Positions 1-8,528 of a DNA stretch of 64,000 bases are shown here, piece after piece. Each line of letters starts with the position of its first letter. The stretch's first letter is position 1. The stretch comes from Nocardioides halotolerans DSM 19273. Lineage in GTDB: Bacteria; Actinomycetota; Actinomycetes; Propionibacteriales; Nocardioidaceae. The stretch lies in NCBI RefSeq assembly GCF_000422805.1, contig NZ_KE383925.1, forward strand, positions 1 through 64,000. The letters run 5' to 3'. Made by a program: the position numbers and the translations under genes. The notes under the pieces were generated by a model. The model was not told where the DNA came from, did no database searches, and saw only the letters and a program-made list of their open reading frames with translations.

Positions 1-124
1 TGCCCGGCCTCGGTTCGGGTCGGCGGTCAGCCAGCAACCCGTGGAGGTCGGTCGGGGTCGGTGCGGGGTTGGCTGCTGACCGCTGCCCGGCCTCGCGTCA
101 GGCCAGCGGTCAGCCAGCAACCCC
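1..124. repeat. Inverted and direct repeat downstream of the sigma/anti-sigma pair
   Basis: An 18-base unit (GCGGTCAGCCAGCAACCC) occurs at 23-40 and again at 106-123. An inverted, slightly altered copy (GGGGTTGGCTGCTGACCGC) lies at 65-83. The 65-83 and 106-124 arms could fold into an imperfect stem with a short middle mismatch. The element lies past the stop of the leftward gene at 188, so it may act as a terminator or be an intergenic repeat. No gene is seen in 1-187. Confidence 0.5.
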
Positions 125-187
125 CTACCTCACGGTCTGGACCCGGCGGGCCCCACGCCCACCGGCCGCGCCCCGAGAAGGTTGCCG

Positions 188-985
188 TCAGCAGGGGTCC
201 GCGGCGAAGGCGCAGAGGGCCGCGAGCGGTGCCGCCGAGTTCGTTTCCAGACGCTCGGCCTCGACCCCGATGACCTGGTCGCCGCCAGCCGACGTGTACG
301 ACGAGTCGACGTAGATCGCGTTGCCGGTGCGGCCGACCAGGAAGAGCGTGAGGTCGCTGACCAGGCCGTCGTCGTGGTGCAGCTGCTGGGCGAAGGCGAA
401 GGTCTCCTCCGTCCCGAGGTCCGCGTCCACGGTCTCCCAGACCAGGCTCGCCCCGGACACCGGGAACGGGCCGCAACCGTCGAGCGACTCGCGCAGCTCG
501 GCCAGCTGTGCCTCGGCGGCGCGGTCGTCGGGGTAGACAGCGAGCAGCCGCACCTCGCGGTCCTCGGACTCGCCCTGGTAGGCGACGACGAGGTTGTCGG
601 TGAAGCCGGCGAAGCCCTCGCTCCCGCACCTCGCGGCCAGGCTCGGGTCCTGCGCCAGGCCGTCGTTCGGCACGGCGTCCTCGTCGGCGAACCCCGCGGT
701 CAGCGGGAAGTCGGCGGGGATCTCGGTGCGCCACCGGGTCGGGTCGTCGGTCTGGCCGGGCGACGTGGCGATGTGGTCGTCGCCTCGGTCGTCAGCGCCG
801 GTGCCGGAGAGCGCGATCACCGGCGTGCCGATGGCGAGCGCAGCGGCCAGGACGCCTCCGGCAGCGGCCACGGCAGTACGCCGGCGGCGCATCCGGTCGC
901 CGCGGCGGCGGATCTCGGGGGCGGGGAGCGGGTTCATGACGTTCAGTCCCTCGGAGAAGTGGTCGAGGTCGTCGAGGTCAGGCAT
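188..985 (-). CDS. Membrane-anchored extracytoplasmic protein, probable partner (anti-sigma-like) of the adjacent ECF sigma factor
   Basis: This protein of 265 residues has an acidic N-terminus (about 1-25), a basic stretch RRRGDRMRRRR, one transmembrane helix (about 37-60), and an extracytoplasmic domain of about 200 residues containing several cysteines, including CGSEGF and a C-terminal CAFAADPC. Its ATG overlaps the end of the upstream sigma factor gene by 8 bases, so the two are probably translationally coupled. Position, single helix and cytoplasmic N-terminus fit a membrane partner of the sigma factor. No zinc-binding anti-sigma motif is visible, so the anti-sigma role is inferred from context. 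A second in-frame ATG 16 codons in is possible but less well placed. Confidence 0.75.
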   Translation of the reverse strand: MPDLDDLDHFSEGLNVMNPLPAPEIRRRGDRMRRRRTAVAAAGGVLAAALAIGTPVIALSGTGADDRGDDHIATSPGQTDDPTRWRTEIPADFPLTAGFADEDAVPNDGLAQDPSLAARCGSEGFAGFTDNLVVAYQGESEDREVRLLAVYPDDRAAEAQLAELRESLDGCGPFPVSGASLVWETVDADLGTEETFAFAQQLHHDDGLVSDLTLFLVGRTGNAIYVDSSYTSAGGDQVIGVEAERLETNSAAPLAALCAFAADPC

Positions 986-1472
986 GGGTGGCTCCTTGTT
1001 CGTCGGCGAGCAGGCCGGCGAGCGTGGCCCTGCCGCGGCTCAGCCAGGCCTTGACGGTTCCTTCGGGTGCGCCGACCTCGCGTGCCACGGCGTGCACGGG
1101 CAGGTCGGCGATGTGGTGCAGCACGATCGCGCGGCGCTGGCTTTCGGGGAGCTGCTTGAGCGCGTTGACCACCGCGACCCGGCTCTCGCTGGGTGCGGCC
1201 GTCGTGCCGGCGTGGGACAGCGCACGATCGGGCGCCCGGCGTCCGCGGACCGTGCGCCTCCAGCGGCTGACCGCCAGGCGGTAGGCCACCGTGCGCACCC
1301 ACGCCTCGGGGTGCTCGGCCTGGTCCAGCTTGCGCCGGTGCGACCAGGCGCGCACGAAGGCCTCCTGGACGCACTCCTGCGCCTCGTCGCGGTCGCCGAT
1401 CATGGCGTAGACCTGCGCGGTGACCCTTGCGAACGACGACGTGTAGAAGTCGTCGAACTCGGCCTCGTCCAT
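978..1472 (-). CDS. SigE-type ECF RNA polymerase sigma factor
   Basis: This is a 164-residue sigma-70 family protein of the extracytoplasmic function class, which directs RNA polymerase to stress or envelope promoters. Region 2 is at about 5-75 (FDDFYTSSFARV, then DEAQECVQEAFVRAWSH, the core-binding and -10 recognition part). Region 4 is at about 105-155 (LKQLPESQRRAIVLHHIADL, then the helix-turn-helix VHAVAREVGAPEGTVKAWLSRGR). Length and spacing are normal for the family. It forms a two-gene operon with the membrane protein that overlaps its 3' end. The target regulon cannot be read from the window; self-regulation is common in the family. Confidence 0.9.
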   Translation of the reverse strand: MDEAEFDDFYTSSFARVTAQVYAMIGDRDEAQECVQEAFVRAWSHRRKLDQAEHPEAWVRTVAYRLAVSRWRRTVRGRRAPDRALSHAGTTAAPSESRVAVVNALKQLPESQRRAIVLHHIADLPVHAVAREVGAPEGTVKAWLSRGRATLAGLLADEQGATHA

Positions 1473-1575
1473 CTGTGCTCCGTCTGTCGGCGCCCGCCGT
1501 GCGGGCTGTCGGGAGGAGTACGCCCGGCCGCCGACCGCGGTTGCACCGCGGCCGGACTTTCTTGGACGGAGTGTG

Positions 1576-3471
1576 TCAGCCGGGGGTGGACAGCTGCCGC
1601 AGCCGCTCCTGCGCGCGCCGCACGAGCGTGACGAACGGGTCGGCGCCGATACTGAGGTCCGCCGACGGCACGAACGTCACCTGTGCGACCGCGCCGCCCT
1701 CGCGGATCGCGGCCATGAGGAAGCGCACCGACCGCGTCTCGGAGACCTCGACGGTGAGCCGCCACACGTAGAGCTCACGGCGACCGCTCTCCTCCTCGGC
1801 GAGCTTCTCGACCTCGGTGCCGAAGGCGTCGTCGGGGCACTTCGTGAGCTTGTCGCGGATATCGGTGACGAACGCGTGCGCCTGCTTGCGCGGCAGCGCG
1901 CCGACGGTCTCCGACAGGCCAAACTCGGGCGGGAGCTGCTTGGCGGCCGGGATGACGAACGTCCGGGTCAGCGCCTTCGCGAAGGCCGGCCCGGTGAACT
2001 CGGTGCTGTCGCAGCGGGTCGCGGCGACGTTCTGCCTGGCCTTGGTGGGCGCGGTGCCGACCCAGGGCAGGTCGACGGTCGGCACCGGCGGCAGGTCCGC
2101 CTCGACGAGCAGCGACGGGTGCTTGCCCACCGGCACGGGGGCGGTGCTCTTCAGGGCGGTCTTCGGCGCGGTGCAGGTCCCTGCGTCGGGCAGCGTGCAC
2201 AGCCCCGAGACCGCGCTGGCGAGCAGCGACACGCTCGGAGCGAGGTCGGGCTGCTTGCCCGGGTCGGTCATCCCGGTGAGCGTGTTGACCACGGTGGTCG
2301 TCAGCCCGCCGGTGCGGGCGACGCCGACGACCTGGGTGGTGACCGGCGCCGTCCAGCGGCGCAGCACCATCAGGGTCGCCTCGTCGCCGACGCCGCCGAC
2401 GCGGAAGGTCGACAGCAGCTGGACGCGGGGGCTGGTGCAACCGGCGTACCAGCCGAGCATGGTCTGGTAGGTGCGCTCGGCCGCGGGCTCGTCGACCGAG
2501 GCCTCGGCCGACTGCCCCGCCGTGAGCGGGCCGGAGCCCTTCTTCGCCGTGCCGGCGAACGTGCGGACCAGCGCCCCGATGCCGCGCATGTCGGCGTAGC
2601 GGCCGCCCTGACAGGTGAAGACCAGCCCGTCGCCGGTGGTGTTGGTGCTGGTCGCGCCCTCGGTCCAGGTGCCGGGGAACGCCGCGGCCACCTGCTGGAC
2701 GCCGAGCAGCGCCTCCGGGGTGAGCGGGTCGGGCGGCGGCGGTGGGGGCGGCTCGTCGTGGCGGTTCGTGCCGGGGGTGCTGCCGTCGAGGATGCCCTTC
2801 GAGGCCAGCGCCGGGCGGGCGCCGGACGCGTCGGTCACGAGGGAGCCGGTCACGAGGACGGCGGCCACCCCGGCCGCCACTCCCACGACGGTGTGGGCGC
2901 GCCGGCGGGCCGATCCGGCGCGGACGATGATCGAGGGCCGCGGCCAGCGCACGTCCTCCAGCGCCGGCCCGAGCGCCTCGAGGACGCCGCGGATCGCCGT
3001 GGACGGGACCTCGCGGTGCACCGCGAACTGCGCGCTGGCGGTCTGGAGGTCGCGCTCGGCGTGCGCCCGGGTGATGCCGACCTCGCGGGCCATCCGGTCG
3101 ATCGGCAGCGCGGTGAGGTGGGTGAGCAGCAGGACCTTGCGCTGCGTCGCGGTCAGCTTGCCGAGCGCGTCGAGCGTGGCCCGGGTCGCGTCGTCGAGGT
3201 CCTTCTGCCGGGCCCACCAGCGGGCGCTGCTGCGCCGCTGCGCGCGGGTCCAGGCGAGCGGGCGCACGTAGTCCTCGGCGTCGTCGAGCCGCGACACCTT
3301 GCGCCAGTGGTGCCAGGCCACGACCATCGCGTCGCGGACCGCCCGCTGCGCGGCGACCAGGTCGCCGGTGAGCGCGTAGCTCTGCAGGAGCAGCCGGCCC
3401 CGGGCGTCCTTGTAGAAGGCCTCGAAGCCTTCGGGACTGCGCGACGACGAGCGGGGAAGCGTGCGGGTCAT
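1576..3471 (-). CDS. Single-chain sigma-like/transmembrane/extracytoplasmic domain protein
   Basis: This is a 631-residue protein when started at the ATG that reads MTRTLPR; the reading frame is open further upstream but that part overlaps the divergent gene. Residues about 15-75 resemble sigma region 2 (FEAFYKDARGRLLLQSYALTGD) and about 100-150 resemble sigma region 4 (LTATQRKVLLLTHLTALPID, then REVGITRAHAERDLQTA). A transmembrane helix follows at about 192-214, then a proline run (PPPPPPPDP) near 241-249 and a long extracytoplasmic part with scattered cysteines. The order matches the neighbouring sigma/membrane-protein pair but in one polypeptide. It may be a membrane-tethered regulator rather than an active sigma factor. 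Function is inferred. Confidence 0.8.
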   Translation of the reverse strand: MTRTLPRSSSRSPEGFEAFYKDARGRLLLQSYALTGDLVAAQRAVRDAMVVAWHHWRKVSRLDDAEDYVRPLAWTRAQRRSSARWWARQKDLDDATRATLDALGKLTATQRKVLLLTHLTALPIDRMAREVGITRAHAERDLQTASAQFAVHREVPSTAIRGVLEALGPALEDVRWPRPSIIVRAGSARRRAHTVVGVAAGVAAVLVTGSLVTDASGARPALASKGILDGSTPGTNRHDEPPPPPPPDPLTPEALLGVQQVAAAFPGTWTEGATSTNTTGDGLVFTCQGGRYADMRGIGALVRTFAGTAKKGSGPLTAGQSAEASVDEPAAERTYQTMLGWYAGCTSPRVQLLSTFRVGGVGDEATLMVLRRWTAPVTTQVVGVARTGGLTTTVVNTLTGMTDPGKQPDLAPSVSLLASAVSGLCTLPDAGTCTAPKTALKSTAPVPVGKHPSLLVEADLPPVPTVDLPWVGTAPTKARQNVAATRCDSTEFTGPAFAKALTRTFVIPAAKQLPPEFGLSETVGALPRKQAHAFVTDIRDKLTKCPDDAFGTEVEKLAEEESGRRELYVWRLTVEVSETRSVRFLMAAIREGGAVAQVTFVPSADLSIGADPFVTLVRRAQERLRQLSTPG

Positions 3472-3571
3472 GACTGAGCAACGGTAGCGACCGCGGCCTG
3501 ACCGCACCGATTCGCGGGCGTCGGCGTGGCAGCGCGGTACGGCGCCCGGACGCGGCGAAGATGAATGAGCC

Positions 3572-3652
3572 ATGAGCACCCCACAGCGTTCTGCGGCTCC
3601 CCCGCTCCGCTCCTCCGCCCCACAACGCCGCGCGGACCCCGAAAAAGCATGA
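3572..3652 (+). CDS. 26-codon leader ORF overlapping the PerM-like gene
   Basis: The ORF starts ATG AGC ACC CCA and ends in codons for ADPEKA followed by TGA. That TGA overlaps the next start codon as ATGA (3649-3652). A second ORF of exactly 26 codons with the same layout stands before terD at 51764-51844. The two peptides share M-x-T-P at the start, LR in the middle and DPEK before the last residue (11 of 26 identical). The downstream gene has no Shine-Dalgarno sequence (GAAAAAGC precedes its ATG), which fits translational coupling from this leader. Role unknown; this is a prediction from sequence comparison. Confidence 0.55.
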   Translation: MSTPQRSAAPPLRSSAPQRRADPEKA

Positions 3653-5082
3653 CCGCCCTGATGCCCGACCGCACCCGTCCGTCGGCGGAGGAGCTGCGGC
3701 GCGATTTGCGCCACCGGCGTCCGCTCGTGCTCCTGGCGGTCGCTGCCGGTGCCACGGCGGCGGCCGGCACGCTGCTGGTCTGCCTGGCCCTCGGCGTGGC
3801 CGGCTGGTTCCTCACCGACGCGGGCGCCCACGGCACTCCGCGCGACGGCCTGTGGGTGGGCGCGCTGGCCTGGCTGATGGCCCACGGCTCCGGCGTGCAC
3901 GTGGCCGGTGCGCTCGTCTCGGTCATGCCGCTGGGCATCACGCTCGCCTGCGCCTGGGTGACCTGGCGGATCGGCCACCGCCTCGGCGACTCGATCTCCG
4001 GTCACGGCCCCGACGCCCAGCGCATCGCCGACGGCGAGCGCGACTGGACCGTGCCGGCCGCGGCCCTGCTCTACGCGGCGGGCTACGTCGCCGTCGCGGC
4101 CGCCACCGGCGCACTCGCCTCGACCGCGGAGACGTCGCCCGACACCTCGCGGGTCGTGATCTGGTCGTTCCTGCTCTGCGGGGTCCTCGGTGCGCCCGCC
4201 ATCGCGATCGGCTCCGGCCGCGCCGCGATCTGGACCGCCACCCTGCCGGCGTCCGTCGTCGCCGTCGCGGCGGCCTGCCGCCAGGTCGTCCGGCTGTGGC
4301 TCTCGGTCGCCCTCCTGGCGTTCGTCGTCGCCCTCGTGACCGACCTCGACACCGCGCTCAACGTCACCTCGCAGCTGCACACCGACACCGGCGCGACCGT
4401 GCAGCTCGTCGTCGTCTCGCTGCTCGTGGTCCCGAACGCCGTGGTCTTCTCCGGCTCCTACCTGCTGGGGCCCGGGTTCACCGTTGGCACGCACACGATC
4501 GTGTCGCCGTCGGTCGTCACGATCGGCGCGCTGCCGATGTTCCCGCTGCTCGCCGCGCTGCCCGACACCGGGCCGACGCCCGCCTGGACCTCCGCCCTCA
4601 TCGGGGTGCCGCCCCTCGTCGCAGCGCTCGGGGCGATGAGGGCCCAGCGCCACCACCCGACGTACCGCTGGGAGGAGGGCGCCCTCCACGGGTGCGGCGG
4701 CGGCATGCTCGCCGGCCTCCTGTTCGGCATCCTCGCCCTGCTGGCCGGCGGCGCCGTCGGCCCCGGCCGGATGACCGACGTCGGCCCGCTGGCCGGCGCC
4801 GTCCTCGTCCACGCCGTCACGGCGTTCGGCGTCGGCGGCCTCCTCGGCGGCCTGGTCGCCACGTTCTGGCAGCGCCGGCGGCTCGAGCCGCTGCCCGAGC
4901 CTCAGCCGGACCCTGCGCTGGTGGCCGTGGTCGCCGGGGGTGCGTCGAGTGACCCATCTGACAGGTCTGGCGAGCGTCCCGACCTGCCGAATGGGTCACT
5001 CGACGACGACCCGGACGCAACCCAGGCAACGCTGGCCCCGGTCGACGACACCGCCGAAGCCGACCAGGCCGAGGACGCCTAG
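3649..5082 (+). CDS. DUF6350 / PerM-like polytopic membrane protein
   Basis: This is a 477-residue integral membrane protein with about 9-10 hydrophobic segments, beginning after a basic N-terminus (LRRDLRHRRPLVLL). It ends in an acidic cytoplasmic tail of about 55 residues. The fold and its place before purN match the actinobacterial DUF6350 family, which includes mycobacterial PerM, linked to cell division and cell-envelope homeostasis. The chosen ATG is the one coupled to the 26-codon leader; a start 28 codons upstream in frame is open but runs through that leader. The tail-coding stretch 4947-5003 holds a near-inverted repeat around TGACCCATCTGACAGGTC. Biochemical role is unknown. Confidence 0.75.
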   Translation: MTALMPDRTRPSAEELRRDLRHRRPLVLLAVAAGATAAAGTLLVCLALGVAGWFLTDAGAHGTPRDGLWVGALAWLMAHGSGVHVAGALVSVMPLGITLACAWVTWRIGHRLGDSISGHGPDAQRIADGERDWTVPAAALLYAAGYVAVAAATGALASTAETSPDTSRVVIWSFLLCGVLGAPAIAIGSGRAAIWTATLPASVVAVAAACRQVVRLWLSVALLAFVVALVTDLDTALNVTSQLHTDTGATVQLVVVSLLVVPNAVVFSGSYLLGPGFTVGTHTIVSPSVVTIGALPMFPLLAALPDTGPTPAWTSALIGVPPLVAALGAMRAQRHHPTYRWEEGALHGCGGGMLAGLLFGILALLAGGAVGPGRMTDVGPLAGAVLVHAVTAFGVGGLLGGLVATFWQRRRLEPLPEPQPDPALVAVVAGGASSDPSDRSGERPDLPNGSLDDDPDATQATLAPVDDTAEADQAEDA

Positions 5083-5093
5083 ACTCACGAGTC

Positions 5094-5723
5094 GTGCCCA
5101 TCCCCTCGTCCGAGGCCGCTCCCGCGCGCCTCGTGGTCCTCGTCTCGGGGGCGGGCACCAACCTGCAGGCCCTGCTCGACGCGGCCGCGGACCCGGCGTA
5201 CGGCGCAGTGGTCGTGGCGGTGGGCGCCGACCGCGACGGCATCGAGGGCCTGGCCCGGGCCGAGCGGGCCGGGCTCCCCACCTTCGTGCACCGGGTCAAG
5301 GACTTCGAGGACCGCGCCGCGTGGGACCGCGCGCTCACGCGCTCGGTGGCCGCGCACCGGCCCGACGTGGTGATCTCGGCGGGCTTCATGAAGCTGGTCG
5401 GCCCCGACTTCCTCGCGGCGTTCGGCGGCCGGTTCGTCAACACCCACCCGGCGCTCAGCCCGTCGTTCCCGGGGATGCACGGCCCCGCCGACGCGCTGGC
5501 CCACGGCGTGAAGGTCACGGGCTGCACGCTGTTCCTCGTCGACGAGGGCGTCGACACCGGGCCGATCGTGGCCCAGTCGGCCGTCGAGGTCGCCGACGAC
5601 GACACGGTGGCCTCCCTGCACGAGCGGATCAAGGTCGCCGAGCGGGCCATGCTCGTCGACACCATCGGCGCGATGGCGCGCCGCGGCTACACCATCGAGG
5701 ACAGGAAGGTCCGTCTTGGCTGA
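5094..5723 (+). CDS. purN: Phosphoribosylglycinamide formyltransferase
   Basis: The enzyme transfers a formyl group from 10-formyltetrahydrofolate to GAR, the third step of de novo purine synthesis. The 209-residue protein has the N-terminal SGAGTNLQAL phosphate-binding loop (18-27). The catalytic signature is NTHPALSPSFPG, with Asn116 and His118, and Asp154 lies in FLVDEGVDTGPI; the His-Asp spacing of 36 equals that of E. coli PurN. The start is GTG. A TAGACT hexamer at 5080-5085 lies 8 bases before it, so the message may be leaderless. The 3' end overlaps purH by 8 bases. Confidence 0.93.
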   Translation: MPIPSSEAAPARLVVLVSGAGTNLQALLDAAADPAYGAVVVAVGADRDGIEGLARAERAGLPTFVHRVKDFEDRAAWDRALTRSVAAHRPDVVISAGFMKLVGPDFLAAFGGRFVNTHPALSPSFPGMHGPADALAHGVKVTGCTLFLVDEGVDTGPIVAQSAVEVADDDTVASLHERIKVAERAMLVDTIGAMARRGYTIEDRKVRLG

Positions 5724-7290
5724 CGACGCACGAATCCCGATCAGGCGAGCGCTCGTCTCCGTCTACGACAAGACCGGGCTCGAGGACCTCGTCCGCGGCC
5801 TGCACGACGCGGGCGTGGCGCTCGTGTCGACGGGCGGCTCGGCGGCGCTGATCGAGGGGCTCGGCCTGCCGGTCACCAAGGTCGAGGACCTCACCGGGTT
5901 CCCCGAGTGCCTCGACGGCCGGGTCAAGACCCTGCACCCCAAGGTGCACGCCGGCATCCTCGCCGACCGCCGGCTCGAGTCCCACGTCGAGCAGCTCGAG
6001 GAGCTCGGGGTCGAGCCGTTCGACCTCGTGGTGTCCAACCTCTACCCGTTCCGCCAGACCGTCCTCTCGGGTGCGAGCCCCGACGAGTGCGTCGAGCAGA
6101 TCGACATCGGCGGGCCCTCGATGGTCCGGGCCGCCGCCAAGAACCACCCCTCGGTCGCCATCGTCACCAGCCCGGCGCGCTACGCCGACGTGCTCGCCGC
6201 GGTTGCGGCCGGCGGGTTCACGCTCGGCGAGCGGCAGGCCCTCGCCGCCGAGGCGTTCCAGCACACGGCGACCTACGACGTCGCGGTCGCCAGCTGGATG
6301 AGCACCGTGCTGACCGACACGTCGGACGGCACGGGGTTCCCGTCCTGGACCGGCGCCACGTGGGACAAGGCCGCCGTCCTCCGCTACGGCGAGAACCCCC
6401 ACCAGCCGGCAGCGCTCTACCGGCACTGGCGCGGCGGGCTCGCCTCGGCCGAGCAGCTGCACGGCAAGGAGATGTCCTACAACAACTACGTCGACACCGA
6501 CGCGGCCCGCCGAGCGGCAGCCGACTTCACCGAGCCCGCGGTGGCGATCATCAAGCACGCCAACCCCTGCGGCATCGCGGTCGGCGCCGACGTGGCGGAG
6601 GCCTACGTCAGGGCGAACGAGTGCGACCCCACCTCGGCGTTCGGCGGCGTCATCGCGGTCAACCGACCGGTGTCGGTCGCCATGGCCGAGGCGATGCGCG
6701 AGACGTTCACCGAGGCGATCGTCGCGCCGGCGTACGACGAGGGTGCGGTCGAGGTGCTGCGGTCGCTGCCGCGCGGGGGCAAGAACATCCGGATCCTCGT
6801 CTGCCCGCCCGACGAGCACCCCGACCCCGTGGAGTTCCGCGGGATCAGCGGGGGAGTGCTCATGCAGCGCGTCGACCACGTCGACGCCGAGGGCGACGAC
6901 CCCGCGTCGTGGACCCTCGCGACCGGCGACGCCGCTCCCGACGACGTCCTCGCGGACCTCGCGTTCGCGTGGAAGGCCTGCCGGGCGGTGAAGTCCAACG
7001 CGATCCTCCTCGCCAAGGACGGCGCCTCGGTCGGCATCGGCATGGGCCAGGTCAACCGCGTCGACTCCTGCCGGCTCGCGGTCTCCCGCGCGGGCGACCG
7101 GGCCGGCGGCTCGGTCGCGGCCTCCGACGCCTTCTTCCCGTTCGAGGACGGCCCCCAGATCCTCATCGACGCCGGCGTCCGTGCCATCGTGCAGCCGGGA
7201 GGCTCGGTGCGCGACGAGCTCACGATCGAGGCCGCCAGGGCCGCGGGCGTGACGATGTACTTCACCGGGACCAGGCATTTCTTTCACTGA
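5716..7290 (+). CDS. purH: Bifunctional AICAR formyltransferase / IMP cyclohydrolase
   Basis: The protein carries out the last two steps of IMP synthesis. It has 524 residues, the usual length. The N-terminal cyclohydrolase (MGS-like) domain shows VSTGGSAALIEG and HPKVHAGIL. The C-terminal transformylase domain carries the catalytic Lys-His pair (Lys280-His281 in IIKHANPCGIAVG) and ends in RHFFH. The start is a TTG preceded by AGGAAGG at 5703-5709, inside the end of purN, so the two genes are coupled. The protein uses 10-formyl-THF, which the downstream FolD helps supply. Confidence 0.95.
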   Translation: MADDARIPIRRALVSVYDKTGLEDLVRGLHDAGVALVSTGGSAALIEGLGLPVTKVEDLTGFPECLDGRVKTLHPKVHAGILADRRLESHVEQLEELGVEPFDLVVSNLYPFRQTVLSGASPDECVEQIDIGGPSMVRAAAKNHPSVAIVTSPARYADVLAAVAAGGFTLGERQALAAEAFQHTATYDVAVASWMSTVLTDTSDGTGFPSWTGATWDKAAVLRYGENPHQPAALYRHWRGGLASAEQLHGKEMSYNNYVDTDAARRAAADFTEPAVAIIKHANPCGIAVGADVAEAYVRANECDPTSAFGGVIAVNRPVSVAMAEAMRETFTEAIVAPAYDEGAVEVLRSLPRGGKNIRILVCPPDEHPDPVEFRGISGGVLMQRVDHVDAEGDDPASWTLATGDAAPDDVLADLAFAWKACRAVKSNAILLAKDGASVGIGMGQVNRVDSCRLAVSRAGDRAGGSVAASDAFFPFEDGPQILIDAGVRAIVQPGGSVRDELTIEAARAAGVTMYFTGTRHFFH

Positions 7291-7302
7291 TCCAGAGGGA
7301 CC

Positions 7303-8148
7303 ATGACTGCACAGAGGCTCGACGGCACCGCCACCCTCAAGGCCATCAAGGCCGAGCTCGCGGAGCGGGTGGCCGCGCTCAAGGGGCGGGGCATCACGCC
7401 GGGGCTCGGCACGGTGCTGGTCGGCGACGACCCGGGCTCGCACTGGTACGTCAGCGCCAAGCACAAGGACTGCGCCGAGATCGGGATCGAGTCGATCCGG
7501 CGCGACCTGCCGGCCACGGCGACCCAGGCCGAGGTCGAGGCGGTGATCGACGAGCTGAACGCCGACCCGTCCTGCACCGGCTTCCTCGTGCAGCAGCCGA
7601 CCGGGCTCGACGAGTTCGCCGTGCTGTCCCGGGTCGACCCCGACAAGGACGTCGACGGCCTGCACCCGGTCAACCTCGGCAAGCTGGTGCTCGGCGAGCC
7701 GGGCTCGCTGCCCTGCACGCCGATCGGCTGCATCGAGCTGCTGCGCCGCCACGGCGTCGAGATCGAGGGAGCTGAGGTCACGGTGCTCGGCCGCGGCCTC
7801 ACGGTCGGGCGCCCGATGGGGCTCCTCCTGACCCGCAAGTCCGAGAACGCCACGGTCACCCTCTGCCACACCCGCACCCGCGACCTGGCCGCCCACACCC
7901 GCACCGCCGACATCATCGTCGCCGCTGCCGGCGTGCCGGGGATCATCAGCGGCGACATGGTCAAGCCGGGCGCCGCCGTGCTCGACGTGGGCGTCTCCCG
8001 CGTCGACGGCAAGATCGCCGGCGACGTCGCCGACGACGTCTGGGACGTCGCCGGCTGGGTCTCCCCGAACCCCGGTGGCGTCGGCCCGATGACGCGGGCC
8101 ATGCTGCTGAGCAACATCGTGCTCAGGGCGGAGCAGGCGGCCGGGTGA
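7303..8148 (+). CDS. folD: Methylenetetrahydrofolate dehydrogenase / cyclohydrolase
   Basis: FolD interconverts 5,10-methylene-THF, methenyl-THF and 10-formyl-THF using NADP(H), feeding the formyl donor to PurN and PurH just upstream. The 281-residue protein has the catalytic Tyr49-x3-Lys53 pair (YVSAKHKDC), KDVDGLHPVNLG, the substrate-loop PCTPIGCIELL, and the dinucleotide motif GRGLTVGRPMG. One oddity: the segment that is usually QLPLP reads QQPTG here. Twelve bases separate it from purH and its stop overlaps the next gene by four bases (GTGA), indicating one operon. Confidence 0.93.
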   Translation: MTAQRLDGTATLKAIKAELAERVAALKGRGITPGLGTVLVGDDPGSHWYVSAKHKDCAEIGIESIRRDLPATATQAEVEAVIDELNADPSCTGFLVQQPTGLDEFAVLSRVDPDKDVDGLHPVNLGKLVLGEPGSLPCTPIGCIELLRRHGVEIEGAEVTVLGRGLTVGRPMGLLLTRKSENATVTLCHTRTRDLAAHTRTADIIVAAAGVPGIISGDMVKPGAAVLDVGVSRVDGKIAGDVADDVWDVAGWVSPNPGGVGPMTRAMLLSNIVLRAEQAAG

Positions 8149-8528
8149 GCCTCGCCATGGACCAGCAGCAGCCCGGCGACGAGCCGGTCCCCTCACCCGA
8201 GGAGATCGCGCAGGAGCTCGACGCGGTCGCAGAGGAGCACGACGCGCAGGCGGCCGAGCGCCGCTACCCCTCGACGATCGGGGGTGCGTTCTACCTGCTG
8301 GTCCTCGCGGTCAGCGGCGTCGGCATCGCCGTCGTGTGGAACGGCGACTGGCAGCTCGGCATGCAGTGCCTCGCCGCGGCCCTCTGCTTCGCCGCGCTCC
8401 TGCGGCTGGTCCTCCCGTCGCGCGACGCCGGCATGCTGGCCGTGCGCAACAGGTTCTTCGACGCCTTCCTGCTCGCAGGCGTCGGCGCCGCGATCTTCTT
8501 CCTCGTCGCGACGATCCCGACTGCTTGA
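8145..8528 (+). CDS. DUF3017 small membrane protein
   Basis: The 127-residue protein has an acidic soluble N-terminus (about 1-42) and three hydrophobic segments (about 45-63, 68-86 and 102-122) separated by short basic loops. Family and position directly after folD are typical of actinobacteria (DUF3017). The GTG start overlaps the folD stop in GTGA. The function of the family is not known. Confidence 0.82.
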   Translation: MSLAMDQQQPGDEPVPSPEEIAQELDAVAEEHDAQAAERRYPSTIGGAFYLLVLAVSGVGIAVVWNGDWQLGMQCLAAALCFAALLRLVLPSRDAGMLAVRNRFFDAFLLAGVGAAIFFLVATIPTA

